The notes beneath the pieces are model-generated. The model was given only the letters and a program-made list of their open reading frames with translations. It had not been told where the DNA came from and ran no database searches. DNA of 64,000 nt, taken from positions 248,001 through 312,000 of the forward strand of contig CAVWCU010000001.1 of assembly GCA_963753585.1 (NCBI GenBank), in the 5' to 3' direction. This stretch comes from VRUE01 sp963753585 (GTDB taxonomy: Bacteria > Actinomycetota > Thermoleophilia > Solirubrobacterales > 70-9). Numbering within the stretch: the stretch's first letter is position 1; the number at the start of each line of letters is the position of its first letter. This document shows positions 8,416 through 17,339 of the stretch, piece after piece. The translations under genes and the position numbers were made by a program.

Positions 8416-9987
8416 ATGACCAGAACCCCCTTTGCCCTGCTAGCCCTGGCGGTCACCGCCGCAGTCGCGATCGCCGGTTGTGGCGGCGGTGGCGATTCCA
8501 GCTCCGACGCGGCCGGCTTCGCCGCTCCCGGCTCGCTCGTCTTCGTCGAAGCCGATCTGCGCCCGACCGGGGAGACGAAGGCCGACGTGGACGAGATCGC
8601 GAGCACGGTCGCGGGGGCCGATGGCCTCGGCGAGCTGATCGTCTCCGAGCTGGAAAGCTCGGCGAGTGAGGACGGCGAACCGGTCGACTTCGCCAAGGAA
8701 GTCGAACCCTGGCTGGGCGAGAGGGCGGGCGTGGCCTTCCAGGAGCTCGACGAGGACGGCGATCCGTCCGACCCGGTGATCGCGGTCGAGACGACGGATG
8801 CGGCTGCGACGCAGGAATTCATCGACAACCAGGCCGCGCAGAGCAAAGATCCCTTCGAAGACGGCTCCTATGAAGGGATCGACTTCAAGGTCGGGGGCGT
8901 CGACGAAAACGGCGTCGGCGTGATCGACGACTTCCTCGTCGTCGCCGAAGGCGAGAAGGGATTCAAGGCCGCGGTCGACGCCGTCCAGGGCGACTCGCTC
9001 GCAGACGAAGCGGGCTTCGTCGATGCGATCTCAGCCGCCTCCGACGGCAGCCTCGCCGACGTCTACGTCGACGTCGGCGGATTGCTCGAGGCCTCGGACG
9101 ACGAGATCGACCCCCAGGCGAGAGAGATCCTCCAGAACGCGGGGATCGACCCGAGCGAAGCGACCGCGGTGGCCAGCATCCTCCCCGGCGCCGACCAGAT
9201 CCAGGTCGACATCAGCAGCGACCCCGGCGGCGAGGAACCGCCGAGCGGCGACGCCTCCGAGCTGATCGGCTCGCTGCCTGCCGACTCCTTCGCGGCCGTC
9301 GGGGCCACCGAGTTCGGCGATCAGCTCGCCGAAGCGATCGACGAGCTCGACAAGACCGGGATACCGGACGAGGGGGTGCCTCCCAACCAGCTGAAGAGCA
9401 CGCTGAAGGCAGCGGGCATCGACCTCGACAAGATCGCCGCCTCGCTTGACGACGCGGCGGTGTTCGCCCGGGGAAGCACCGAGAGCTCGCTCGCCGGCGC
9501 CATGGTGCTGACCAGCGACTCCGGCGAAGCGGCGAAGGCGGTCGCGAATCTCGGCGTTCTGGTGCGCAACACCGGGACGCCTGGCGTGACCGCGGTCAAC
9601 AGCAACGGCGTCAGCGGCTTCTCGGTTCGCAGCGACGAGCTGGGCGACAAGTCGCTAGTGGTGGTCTCCAAGTCCGATCGCGTCGTCATCGGCTACAGCC
9701 TCGCCCCGGCCCTCGCCGGCCTCGACACGGAAAGCGGCGAAACCCTCTCCGACGGCGCAAGCTACAAGGCGGCGGTCTCGGCTCTGGGCGGCACCCCGAT
9801 CAGCGCCTTCGTCGACGGCCCGGGAGCCCTGCGCCTGGCCGAATCCATGATCTCGCCCTCGGATGACGACTTCGAGGACTTCCAGGAGGCGAAGCCCTAC
9901 CTCAAGCACGTCGAGTACGTCGCGATGGGGACCGGCAGCGACGACGATCTGGCGACGGCGAAGCTGATCGTGGGCCTGGAGAAGTAA
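8416..9987 (+). CDS. DUF3352-type lipoprotein
   Basis: A 523-residue protein with an N-terminal lipoprotein signal: hydrophobic core ALLALAVTAAVAIAG then the lipobox Cys, followed by Gly/Ser/Asp-rich sequence. The rest is acidic, with alternating VVAEGEKGFKAAVDAVQGDS-like and LVVVSKSDRVVIGYS segments, as in the DUF3352 family of actinobacterial surface proteins. Function is unknown. It is expected to be anchored on the outer face of the membrane. It lies between glmS and acpS, with a 60-base gap upstream. Confidence 0.75.
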   Translation: MTRTPFALLALAVTAAVAIAGCGGGGDSSSDAAGFAAPGSLVFVEADLRPTGETKADVDEIASTVAGADGLGELIVSELESSASEDGEPVDFAKEVEPWLGERAGVAFQELDEDGDPSDPVIAVETTDAAATQEFIDNQAAQSKDPFEDGSYEGIDFKVGGVDENGVGVIDDFLVVAEGEKGFKAAVDAVQGDSLADEAGFVDAISAASDGSLADVYVDVGGLLEASDDEIDPQAREILQNAGIDPSEATAVASILPGADQIQVDISSDPGGEEPPSGDASELIGSLPADSFAAVGATEFGDQLAEAIDELDKTGIPDEGVPPNQLKSTLKAAGIDLDKIAASLDDAAVFARGSTESSLAGAMVLTSDSGEAAKAVANLGVLVRNTGTPGVTAVNSNGVSGFSVRSDELGDKSLVVVSKSDRVVIGYSLAPALAGLDTESGETLSDGASYKAAVSALGGTPISAFVDGPGALRLAESMISPSDDDFEDFQEAKPYLKHVEYVAMGTGSDDDLATAKLIVGLEK

Positions 9988-9995
9988 GCAGGTCG

Positions 9996-10352
9996 ATGAC
10001 TTCCGGGGTCGGCATCGACCTGCTCGAGATCGACCGCCTGGAGCGTGCGCTGGAGCGCCATCCCCGTCTCGCCGAACGCGTCTTCACCGATGCGGAGCGC
10101 GACTACGCGGCGGTGCGGGCCCGTCCGGCCCGCCACCTCGCCGCCCGCTTCGCCGCCAAGGAGGCGGTGGTCAAGGCCCTCGGTCTCTCTGGCGGCTTCG
10201 GCCTGCGCGAGATCGAGATCGTCGCGGGGGAGCCGCCGACTGTGCGCCTCTCCGGCCGGGCGGCCGCGGCGGCGGCTGGGGAGCACATCGACGTCTCGCT
10301 GACCCACTCGCGCGAGTTTGCCGCGGCGGTCGCCATCGTCGAGACTGCCTGA
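9996..10352 (+). CDS. acpS: Holo-[acyl-carrier-protein] synthase
   Basis: Transfers 4'-phosphopantetheine from CoA to acyl carrier protein. It has 118 residues, typical of AcpS. The magnesium-binding Asp is in GVGIDLLEIDRLE and the second metal/catalytic Glu in FAAKEAVVKALG; the C-terminal strand DVSLTHSREFAAAVAIVE is present. It starts nine bases after the DUF3352 gene and ends one base before nnr. Confidence 0.96.
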   Translation: MTSGVGIDLLEIDRLERALERHPRLAERVFTDAERDYAAVRARPARHLAARFAAKEAVVKALGLSGGFGLREIEIVAGEPPTVRLSGRAAAAAAGEHIDVSLTHSREFAAAVAIVETA

Positions 10353-10353
10353 G

Positions 10354-11808
10354 ATGGATTCGTGGCTGACGCCGCTGTATGACGCGGAAGGGATTCGCGC
10401 GGTCGACCGCTGGGCGATCGAGGAGCAGGGGGTGCCCGAGGGGGAGCTGATGGAGGCGGCCGGGACGGCGCTGGCCGAGGCCGTCGCCGGGCTCGCGCCG
10501 CAGGGGCCGGTTCGGGTCCTCTGCGGGAAGGGCAACAACGGCGGCGACGGGCTCATCGCCGCCCGGTGCCTGGGCGCGATGGGATTCGCGGTCGAGGCGC
10601 TCGAGCTCTTCTCGGCGCAGGCGCCGGAGGACCTCGATGCCTGGCTGTCCGGCTCGGGCGCGATCGTCGACGCGATCTTCGGCACCGGCTTCGCCGGGGC
10701 GCCGCGCGAGCCGGCCGCAGCGGCGATCGAGGCGATCAACCGCAGCGGCACGCCGGTCGTGGCCTGCGACATCGCATCGGGCGTGGACGCCTCGAGCGGG
10801 GAGATCGAGGGCTCGGCTGTCGAGGCCGACCTCACGGTCAGCTTCCACGCGGCCAAGGCCGGCCACCGGATCGCGCCGGGCAAGTGGCACACCGGTGAGC
10901 TGCGGGTCGTGCCGATCGGGATTCCCGAGGGCGCTCCCGGGGAGCCGGCCGCGGGCACGATCGAGCCGGCCGTCCTCGCGCTGGCGCCGGCACGCGGGCC
11001 CAGGTCGACCAAGTTCAGCTCGGGCCGGGTCGTTGTCGCCGGCGGCTCGCGCGGGCTCACCGGCGCGGTCCAGATGGCCTCGCGAGCCGCGATCAGGGCG
11101 GGCGCGGGCTACGCGACCGTGGCCGTGCCCGCGGACCTGGAGGCGATCTTCGAGGCGGGCCAGCCCGAGGTGATGTCGGTCGGCTGCCCCGGCGGAGACG
11201 GGTGCCTGGCGCCCGCTTCGCTGAAGGCGGTCCTGCGTGCCTGCGAGGGGGCCGCCGCGACGGTGCTCGGCCCGGGCATGGGTCGCGACCCGGGGTCGGT
11301 GGAGCTCGCTCGCGAGGCGGCGGTCGCGATCGAGGCTCCGCTGGTCCTCGACGCCGACGGGCTGGGCGCGTTCGCGGGCGAGCCCGAGCGGCTCGCTGCT
11401 CGCGGGGCGCCGACCGTCCTCACGCCGCACGCGGGGGAGCTGGGGCGGTTGCTCTCCCGCTCCTCGGAGGAGATCTCCGCGCACCGCCTGTCCGCGGCAC
11501 GGGAGGCTGCCCGGGTAGCCGGTGCGGTCGTCGTGCTCAAGGGCGACGACACGATCGTCGCCGACGGCGAGCGGGTCGCGGTCAACGCGCTCTCGGCCCC
11601 TGCCCTGTCCACCGCCGGCACCGGCGACGTGCTTTCGGGGATCGTCGCGGCGCTTCTCGCCCGCGGTCTGGAGCCGTTCGCCGCGGCCTGCGCGGCCGTG
11701 CTCGCCCACGTGCGGGCCGGTCGCGACGCTGCGGCCCGCATCGGCGCCGCCGAGTCGGTGATCGCGACGGACGTGATCGACTCGATCCCCGCAGGCCTTC
11801 ACCTCTGA
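10354..11808 (+). CDS. nnr: Bifunctional NAD(P)H-hydrate epimerase / ADP-dependent dehydratase
   Basis: Repairs damaged NADH/NADPH hydrates. The N-terminal epimerase (YjeF_N) domain covers roughly residues 1-210 with GKGNNGGDG and DAIFGTGFAG. The C-terminal carbohydrate-kinase-like dehydratase covers about 220-484 with GGSRGLTGAVQMASRAAI, TPHAGELGRLL and the anion-hole motif STAGTGDVLSG. The ATG at 10354 follows the acpS stop directly, and this acpS-nnr-alr order is common in actinobacteria. An upstream in-frame extension is possible but overlaps acpS. Confidence 0.95.
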   Translation: MDSWLTPLYDAEGIRAVDRWAIEEQGVPEGELMEAAGTALAEAVAGLAPQGPVRVLCGKGNNGGDGLIAARCLGAMGFAVEALELFSAQAPEDLDAWLSGSGAIVDAIFGTGFAGAPREPAAAAIEAINRSGTPVVACDIASGVDASSGEIEGSAVEADLTVSFHAAKAGHRIAPGKWHTGELRVVPIGIPEGAPGEPAAGTIEPAVLALAPARGPRSTKFSSGRVVVAGGSRGLTGAVQMASRAAIRAGAGYATVAVPADLEAIFEAGQPEVMSVGCPGGDGCLAPASLKAVLRACEGAAATVLGPGMGRDPGSVELAREAAVAIEAPLVLDADGLGAFAGEPERLAARGAPTVLTPHAGELGRLLSRSSEEISAHRLSAAREAARVAGAVVVLKGDDTIVADGERVAVNALSAPALSTAGTGDVLSGIVAALLARGLEPFAAACAAVLAHVRAGRDAAARIGAAESVIATDVIDSIPAGLHL

Positions 11809-11812
11809 CGCT

Positions 11813-11862
11813 GGCGACTGGTCGATTGACCCACCCATGTGGGGGTCAATCGTTCAGCCGTC
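11813..11862. repeat. Palindrome B1 after nnr
   Basis: Perfect 10-bp arms 11823-11832 (CGATTGACCC) and 11843-11852, in a ~50-bp block. The left part GTCGATTGACCC is shared with palindrome B2 at 58506-58555, 46 kb away. No T-run follows, so termination is possible but not evident. Confidence 0.75.
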
Positions 11863-11890
11863 GATCCTGTCGGTCCAATAACCTCGCGCT

Positions 11891-12355
11891 GTGAAGACCG
11901 CTGCCGAGATCATGGATGCCGACGTGCCGGCCGTCTCGCCCGACGCCGACGCGCGCGCGGCGATCGAGCTCCTGGCCAAGACCGATATGGGGGCGATCCC
12001 GGTGATCGACGCGGAACGCAACGTCGTCGGCATCGTCAGCGAGTCCGACCTGATCCTCGGCGACGAGGAGGCGGACCTTCACCTGCCGCACTACCTCAAC
12101 ATCATGGGGGGCGTCGTCTTCATCGGCTCGATGAAGGGCTTCGAGGAGCGCCTCAACAAGGCCTTCGCGACGAAGGTCTCCGAGCTGATGACCCCGGACC
12201 CGGTCGTCGCCCGCACCGACGACGACGCCGAGACCGTCGCCAGGACGATCGCCGAGAAGCACCACAACCACCTGCCCGTCGTCGACGGCGAGGGGCGTCT
12301 CGCCGGGCTGGTGACCAGGGCCGACGCGCTCTCCGCGCTCGTCGCCGACAGCTAG
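11891..12355 (+). CDS. Protein with two CBS domains
   Basis: A 154-residue stand-alone CBS pair. Domain 1 is about residues 7-60 (MGAIPVIDAERNVVGIVSESDLI) and domain 2 about residues 98-150 (HLPVVDGEGRLAGLVTRADALS). CBS pairs bind adenosine nucleotides and usually act as sensors; the partner is unknown. A short amphipathic stretch (LHLPHYLNIMGGVVFIGSMKGFEERLNKAF) separates the two. It uses a GTG start and ends four bases before alr, so it may be cotranscribed with cell-wall genes. Confidence 0.88.
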   Translation: MKTAAEIMDADVPAVSPDADARAAIELLAKTDMGAIPVIDAERNVVGIVSESDLILGDEEADLHLPHYLNIMGGVVFIGSMKGFEERLNKAFATKVSELMTPDPVVARTDDDAETVARTIAEKHHNHLPVVDGEGRLAGLVTRADALSALVADS

Positions 12356-12359
12356 CGCC

Positions 12360-13469
12360 ATGGCGCGGGCCTCAGCCCGGATCGACCTCGGCGCCATCGA
12401 GCGCAACTGCGCGCGGCTGAAGGCCGAGCTGGGCGAGGGCACCGAGCTCTGCGCAGTGGTCAAGGCCGACGGCTACGGGCACGGCGCCGACGCCTGCGCG
12501 TCCGCCGCGCTTGCCGGTGGGGCGAGCAGGCTGGCCGTGGCCACCGGCACCGAGGCGGCGCAGATTGGCCGGCGCTTCCCGCAGGTGCCGCTGCTGACGA
12601 TGGGTGCCCTGGACGGCGAGGGCCTCGAGGACGCGCTCGCGGCAGGATCTGAGGTCGCGGTCTGGCGGGAGGGCTTCCGGGAGCTCGTCAGCGCTCGCGG
12701 GCGGGCTCAGGGCCGGCCGGTACGCGTCCACGTCAAGTACGACAGCGGCATGGGCCGGCTCGGCAGCCCCGATCCCGCCGAGGTGCTGGCCCTGGTCCGG
12801 GCCTGCACCGAGGATCCGCAGCTCGAGGTGGCGGGAGTCTGGACGCACTTCGCCACCGCCGACGAACCTGATTCCGACTTCTTCGACCGCCAGCTCGATC
12901 GCTTTGCCGAGGTCGCGGCGGCGGTCAGGGCCGAGCTCCCCGGCGTCACCGCCCACGCCGCCAACAGCGCCGCGGTCTTCCGCGACCGGCGCTCGCACTT
13001 CGACATGGTGCGCTGCGGCGTCGCCGTCTACGGCCTCGACCCGTTCCAGGGCGACCCGGCCGAGCGAGGCCTGGCGCCGGCGATGGCGTTGCACTCCTAC
13101 GTGGCGGACGTCAAGCGCTTCTCGGCGGGCGACAGCGCCGGCTATGGCCAGGCCTGGCGGGCGTCGGAGGACACCTGGGTGGGGGTGCTGCCGCTCGGCT
13201 ACGGCGACGGGGTGCGCCGCGGCCTCTCCAACAACGGCGAGGTGCTGATCCGCGGTCGGCGCCATCCGCTCGTCGGCACCGTCTCGATGGACAACGTCAC
13301 CGTCGAGCTCGGCCCGGAGACCGAGGTCGAGCCCGGAGACGAGGCGGTGCTGATCGGCTCCCAGGGCGGGGCTTCGATACGCGCCGAGGAGGTCGCGACC
13401 CGCCTCGGCACGATCAACTACGAGGTCACCTGCGGGATCTCGGCCAGGGTTCCCCGGGTCTGGGCATGA
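12360..13469 (+). CDS. alr: Alanine racemase
   Basis: PLP-dependent interconversion of L- and D-alanine for peptidoglycan. It has 369 residues. The PLP lysine is in VVKADGYGHGA, the substrate-side tyrosine in LPLGYGDGVRRGLSN, and RVHVKYDSGMGRLG marks the barrel. The C-terminal domain GTVSMDNVTVELG is normal. Its last four bases overlap the next gene (ATGA), indicating coupling. Confidence 0.96.
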   Translation: MARASARIDLGAIERNCARLKAELGEGTELCAVVKADGYGHGADACASAALAGGASRLAVATGTEAAQIGRRFPQVPLLTMGALDGEGLEDALAAGSEVAVWREGFRELVSARGRAQGRPVRVHVKYDSGMGRLGSPDPAEVLALVRACTEDPQLEVAGVWTHFATADEPDSDFFDRQLDRFAEVAAAVRAELPGVTAHAANSAAVFRDRRSHFDMVRCGVAVYGLDPFQGDPAERGLAPAMALHSYVADVKRFSAGDSAGYGQAWRASEDTWVGVLPLGYGDGVRRGLSNNGEVLIRGRRHPLVGTVSMDNVTVELGPETEVEPGDEAVLIGSQGGASIRAEEVATRLGTINYEVTCGISARVPRVWA

Positions 13470-14887
13470 GCGTCGCGGGGCACCTCGCATCGGCCCCGCT
13501 CGTCGCCCTTGCCCAGCGCGCGCTCGGCGGAGCGGAGGGAGTCTGGATCGCGGGCGGGGCGGTCCGCGACGCTGCTCTGGGCCGCGAGGTCGACGACCTC
13601 GACCTCGCCGTCGCGGGCGATCCGGCGGCGGCCGCGAAGGCGATCGCGCGCGAGGGGGGCGGGCACTCCTTCGAGCTTTCGGCCGAGTACGCGACCTGGC
13701 GTGCCGTTGCGGCCGACGGCTCCTGGCAGGTCGACCTGACGGCGCTGCGCGGCGAGACGATCGAGGCCGACCTCGCCGAGCGCGACTTCACGATCGGCGC
13801 GGTCGCGCTGCCGCTGGGCGGCGGCGAGCCGGTCGATCCCTTCGGGGGCCTTCCCGACCTGGAGGGCGGGCTGCTGCGCGTGGTGGACGAGCGCAGTTTC
13901 GCCTCCGACCCGTTGCGCCTCCTGCGCGCCGCCAGGCTCGCGGCGGCTCTCGGGCTGGAGGTGGACCCCGCCACGGCCTCCCTCGCGCGATCGGAAGCAT
14001 CGCGCGCGGCCGAGCCCGCCGGAGAGCGCCAGCTCGCGGAGCTGCACCGGCTCGTTGGCGGGCCGGACCCGCTGCGTGGGATGGCGCTGCTCGACGAGCT
14101 CGGCCTCACCGCGGTTGTCCTGCCGGAGCTGGAGGCGCTGCGCGGAGTCGAACAGGGCCCCAACCACCATCTCGACGTCCACGGGCACACGATGGCGGTG
14201 CTCGAGCAGACGCTCGCGGTCGAGGCGGACCTGGGGCGCTTCGGGGGCGAGCGGGCAGAGGAGCTGGCGGCGCTCCTCGCCGAGCCGCTCGCAGACGAGA
14301 TGAGCCGCGGCACGGCGCTGCGCTTCGGCGCGCTCGTGCACGACATCGGCAAGCCGGCCACGCGCTCCGAGAGGGACGGCTTCGTCACCTTCCTCGGCCA
14401 CGACCGCGACGGCGTCGCGATCGTCGGCGGGCTGTGCCGGCGCCTGCGTGCGAGCCGCAGCCTGACCCGGTACCTGCAGGGCCTGACGCTGCACCACCTG
14501 CGCCTCGGGTTCCTCGTCCACGAGGCACCGCTGCCGCCCCGGCGCGTCCACGAGTACCTGCGGGCGACGGAGCCCGTCGGTGCCGACGTGACGCTGCTGA
14601 CGATCGCCGACCGGCTCTCGGCCCGGGGGTCGGGCCCCCTCGCGACCGAGGAGGCGATCGAGGCCCACCTGGCACTGGCCAGGCAGATGCTGGCGGCGGC
14701 GCTCGACTGGCGCCGCGAGGGGCCACCGCAGCCGCTGGTGCGCGGCGACGAGCTGGCCGCGGAGTTGGGGCTTGTCGAGGGCCCGGAGCTGGGCGAGCTG
14801 CTGGCCGAGCTCGAGGCGGCCCAGTACGCGGGCGAGATCTCGACGGCGGCCGAAGCGGTCGAGCGCGCCCGGCAATTGCGCGGCTGA
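13466..14887 (+). CDS. CCA-adding / poly(A)-polymerase-type tRNA nucleotidyltransferase with HD domain
   Basis: The class II nucleotidyltransferase head has GGAVRDAALG and the metal pair in DDLDLAVAGD (about residues 27-48). An RNA-binding flexible-loop region follows (RDFTIGAVALPL, DPLRLLRAARLAAAL). The middle carries an HD phosphohydrolase domain (HGHTMAVLEQT and ALVHDIGKPATR). This matches bacterial CCA enzymes with an HD domain, which maintain or repair tRNA 3' ends; members that add only A or only CC cannot be separated by eye. Overlap with alr suggests one operon. Confidence 0.88.
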   Translation: MSVAGHLASAPLVALAQRALGGAEGVWIAGGAVRDAALGREVDDLDLAVAGDPAAAAKAIAREGGGHSFELSAEYATWRAVAADGSWQVDLTALRGETIEADLAERDFTIGAVALPLGGGEPVDPFGGLPDLEGGLLRVVDERSFASDPLRLLRAARLAAALGLEVDPATASLARSEASRAAEPAGERQLAELHRLVGGPDPLRGMALLDELGLTAVVLPELEALRGVEQGPNHHLDVHGHTMAVLEQTLAVEADLGRFGGERAEELAALLAEPLADEMSRGTALRFGALVHDIGKPATRSERDGFVTFLGHDRDGVAIVGGLCRRLRASRSLTRYLQGLTLHHLRLGFLVHEAPLPPRRVHEYLRATEPVGADVTLLTIADRLSARGSGPLATEEAIEAHLALARQMLAAALDWRREGPPQPLVRGDELAAELGLVEGPELGELLAELEAAQYAGEISTAAEAVERARQLRG

Positions 14888-14907
14888 GCCGCTACGCTCC
14901 CCGCCGC

Positions 14908-15126
14908 ATGGGAAAAGAGGAGAAGATCGAGATGGAGGGCGAGATCACCGAGGCCCTCCCCAACACGATGTTCCGGGTCAAACTCGACAACGGCCATGAC
15001 GTGCTCGGCCACATCTCCGGCAAGATGCGCCGACACTACATCCGCATCCTCCCCGGCGACCGGGTGAAGATCGAGCTCTCGCCCTACGACCTCGACCGCG
15101 GTCGCATCACCTACCGCTACAAATAG
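14908..15126 (+). CDS. infA: Translation initiation factor IF-1
   Basis: A 72-residue single OB-fold protein with the family signature ALPNTMFRVKLDNGHDVLGH and C-terminus SPYDLDRGRITYRYK. It binds the 30S A site during initiation. It sits between the CCA-type gene and a PqqD-like gene rather than in the rpmJ-rpsM region where most bacteria keep infA, so it may be a relocated or a second copy. A TACGCT -10-like sequence lies 12 bases upstream of the ATG, consistent with a near-leaderless mRNA. Confidence 0.95.
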   Translation: MGKEEKIEMEGEITEALPNTMFRVKLDNGHDVLGHISGKMRRHYIRILPGDRVKIELSPYDLDRGRITYRYK

Positions 15127-15134
15127 CCCTCGCC

Positions 15135-15563
15135 GTGAGCGAACAGCGCCTGCGGATCAACACCGAGAACGTCGTTTACGAGGAGGTTGACGGCGAGGTG
15201 ATCGCGATCGACCTCGGCGGCGGCAGCTACTACAGCCTGGCCGGCAGCGCCCCGGCTGTCTGGGACCTGCTGGCGAGCGGCGCTACCGAAGCGGAGATCT
15301 GCACGGCGCTGGGCGAGCGCTACGAAGCGGATGCCGAGACGCTCGGCGCCGAGGTCTCGGCTCTGCTCGGCAAGCTGGTCGAGCACGGCCTTCTCGTCGC
15401 CGCCGAGGGGGCTCCGGACGTGCGGCCGAGCCTGGGCGATGGCGGCCAGAGAGGCCCGTTCGAGGCGCCGCGCTTCGAGCGTTACGACGACATGCAGGAC
15501 TACTTCCTGCTCGATCCCATCCACGAGGTCGACACCACCGGCTGGCCGCGACCGGCTGCCTAG
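15135..15563 (+). CDS. PqqD-like peptide-chaperone domain protein with an acidic C-terminal tail
   Basis: Residues ~1-95 form a PqqD/RRE-like winged domain (VVYEEVDGEVIAIDLGGG, AVWDLLASGATEAEICTAL, LVEHGLLVAAE). PqqD-type domains bind leader peptides and present them to modifying enzymes. About 45 extra C-terminal residues follow, including the compact block YDDMQDYFLLDPIHEVDTTG, which is outside the fold. The GTG start is nine bases after infA. The next gene is an HprK-like kinase, then a glycosyltransferase and a nucleotidyltransferase, so it probably works in a peptide or glycan modification system; no radical SAM, cyclase or protease is nearby. Confidence 0.75.
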   Translation: MSEQRLRINTENVVYEEVDGEVIAIDLGGGSYYSLAGSAPAVWDLLASGATEAEICTALGERYEADAETLGAEVSALLGKLVEHGLLVAAEGAPDVRPSLGDGGQRGPFEAPRFERYDDMQDYFLLDPIHEVDTTGWPRPAA

Positions 15564-15571
15564 CGCGCCCC

Positions 15572-16657
15572 GTGGAGCAGGCGCCGGCTCTGACAGCAAA
15601 CGGCGATCTCGCCGCCGAGTACGTCGGAGCGCTGCGCGCCGGCTTCGAGCGGGCGGTCGCGGTGGCCGGTCCGGTCGAGCAGGACCTCGATCTCGCCGGC
15701 CTGCCGCTGCGACTGGGCTTTGCCGGGGAGTCGATGCGCGAGGCGCTGCTGCCGCCCTTCGAGCACCTGGCTGCCACGGTCCCAGCGCCGCCGCGTCTCT
15801 CGATCTCTGTCTTCGACTCCGCTTCGACCGGTGTCGATCCGCCGCCCCCGGCTTGGGAGGAGCTGCGGGCGGCGCCCGGGACGAACCCGGTCACGCGCCT
15901 GCGCTCCGAGCGCTTCTGCGTCCTGGCCGCTGCCGGCTCCGGCGCGGTGACCGCCGCCGACCCGGAGGGCGGCTCAGCGGTCTTCCACCTGCCCGACGCC
16001 GGTCGCATCGCACCCAGCGAGCGAGCGGCGCCGCTGCGCGAGGCGCTGCAGCTGCTGATGACGCCGCGGGGCCGCTGGATGACCCACGCCGGCGCCGTCG
16101 GTCGCAATGGGCGCGGCGTGCTGCTCGTCGGGCGCGGCGGCTCGGGCAAGTCGACCCTGGCGCTCGCCTGCGCGCTGGCCGGCATGGAGATCGTCGCCGA
16201 CGACTACGTCCTGCTTGAGATCGAGACCGCCCCGCCGCTCGCCCACGCGATGCAGTCGACCGCGAAGCTGACGGAGGACAGCGCCGACCGGCTCGGCCTG
16301 GGCACCGAGGCGATCGACCCGGCCGGCTTCGAGCCCACCCTGGAGGGCCCTGCCAAGGCCCTGGTCGACATCCGCACTCTTGCCCCCGGCCGCATGCGTC
16401 GCAACCTCCAGATCGTGGCCATCGTCGCCCCCGCCCTTCATGGGGAGGCAGAGGCGGCGCTGAGTCCCATATCCGCGGCCGAGGGGCTGCGGGCCCTGGC
16501 GCCGAGCACGATCATCCAGTCGGGTTTCCATGGGGCCGCAGCGCTGGCCGCTCTCGGGGAACTGGTGCGCGCGGTGCCTAGCTATGCGCTGAAGCTCAGT
16601 CCCGACCCGGCGGAGAACGCCGCGGCGGTCGACCGGCTGGTGGGCGAGCTTGGCTGA
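15572..16657 (+). CDS. HprK-related P-loop kinase
   Basis: A 361-residue protein whose second half has an HPr-kinase-like nucleotide site: the Walker A GRGGSGKST near residue 190, preceded by THAGAVGRNGRGVLLV and followed by the acidic pair ADDYVLL. The N-terminal ~170 residues are not recognisable. Similar HprK-like proteins accompany PqqD-like proteins in RiPP (lasso-type) loci, where some phosphorylate the precursor peptide; that role here is inference. It uses a GTG start nine bases after the PqqD gene and overlaps the next gene by eight bases. Confidence 0.72.
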   Translation: MEQAPALTANGDLAAEYVGALRAGFERAVAVAGPVEQDLDLAGLPLRLGFAGESMREALLPPFEHLAATVPAPPRLSISVFDSASTGVDPPPPAWEELRAAPGTNPVTRLRSERFCVLAAAGSGAVTAADPEGGSAVFHLPDAGRIAPSERAAPLREALQLLMTPRGRWMTHAGAVGRNGRGVLLVGRGGSGKSTLALACALAGMEIVADDYVLLEIETAPPLAHAMQSTAKLTEDSADRLGLGTEAIDPAGFEPTLEGPAKALVDIRTLAPGRMRRNLQIVAIVAPALHGEAEAALSPISAAEGLRALAPSTIIQSGFHGAAALAALGELVRAVPSYALKLSPDPAENAAAVDRLVGELG

Positions 16658-17339
16658 GCCGACGGTCACCGCGGCGATCCCCGTGTACAACGGGGAGGCC
16701 TACCTGGCGGAGGCGATCGAGAGCATCCTCGCCCAGGAGCGGCCCTGCGATCAGGTGATCGTCGTCGACAACGGCTCGACCGACGGCAGCGGGGAGATCG
16801 CCCGCGGTTACGCTCCGCAGGTCGAGGTCGTCTGCGAGCCCAGACGGGGTGTCTCGGCCGCCCGCAACGCAGCTATGCGCGCCCTTCGCGGGGACTTCGT
16901 CGCCTTCCTTGACGCCGACGACCTCTGGCGGCCCGAGAAGACCGCACTGCAGCTGTCCGCCTTCGCCGCCGAGCCCGAGCTGAGCCTCGTCTTCGGCCAC
17001 GTGCAGCAGTTCGCCAGCCCAGGGCTCGGCGAGGGGCGGGTCGCGAGGCTGCGCATCCCCGACGCCCCCCAGCCGGGCTTCTACATGGGCGCCATGCTGG
17101 CCAGGCGGGCTGCCTGCGAGGCGATCGGGCCCTGGCCGGAGGACGTCAAGGTGGGCGACGGGCTCACCTTCCTCCTGCGCGCCCGTGAGCTTGGCCTGGC
17201 GCAGGCGATGCTGCCCGAGACCGTCACCATGCGCCGCGTGCACGGCGCCAACCACTCGATCAGCGGCAAGGGAGAGCGGACCGAGTTCGCGCGACTGCTC
17301 AAGCGGTCCCTCGACCGGCGCCGGGATGGCGCCCGGTGA
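16650..17339 (+). CDS. Family 2 glycosyltransferase
   Basis: A 229-residue GT-A enzyme: TAAIPVYNGEAYLAEAIESI, the nucleotide-binding VVDNGSTDGS, GVSAARNAAMRAL, and the metal motif DADD near residue 90. No membrane anchor is seen. It probably adds a sugar to a polysaccharide, lipid or peptide. The TTG start lies inside the end of the HprK-like gene and the end overlaps the next gene by four bases, so it is part of the same operon. Confidence 0.88.
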   Translation: MAEPTVTAAIPVYNGEAYLAEAIESILAQERPCDQVIVVDNGSTDGSGEIARGYAPQVEVVCEPRRGVSAARNAAMRALRGDFVAFLDADDLWRPEKTALQLSAFAAEPELSLVFGHVQQFASPGLGEGRVARLRIPDAPQPGFYMGAMLARRAACEAIGPWPEDVKVGDGLTFLLRARELGLAQAMLPETVTMRRVHGANHSISGKGERTEFARLLKRSLDRRRDGAR

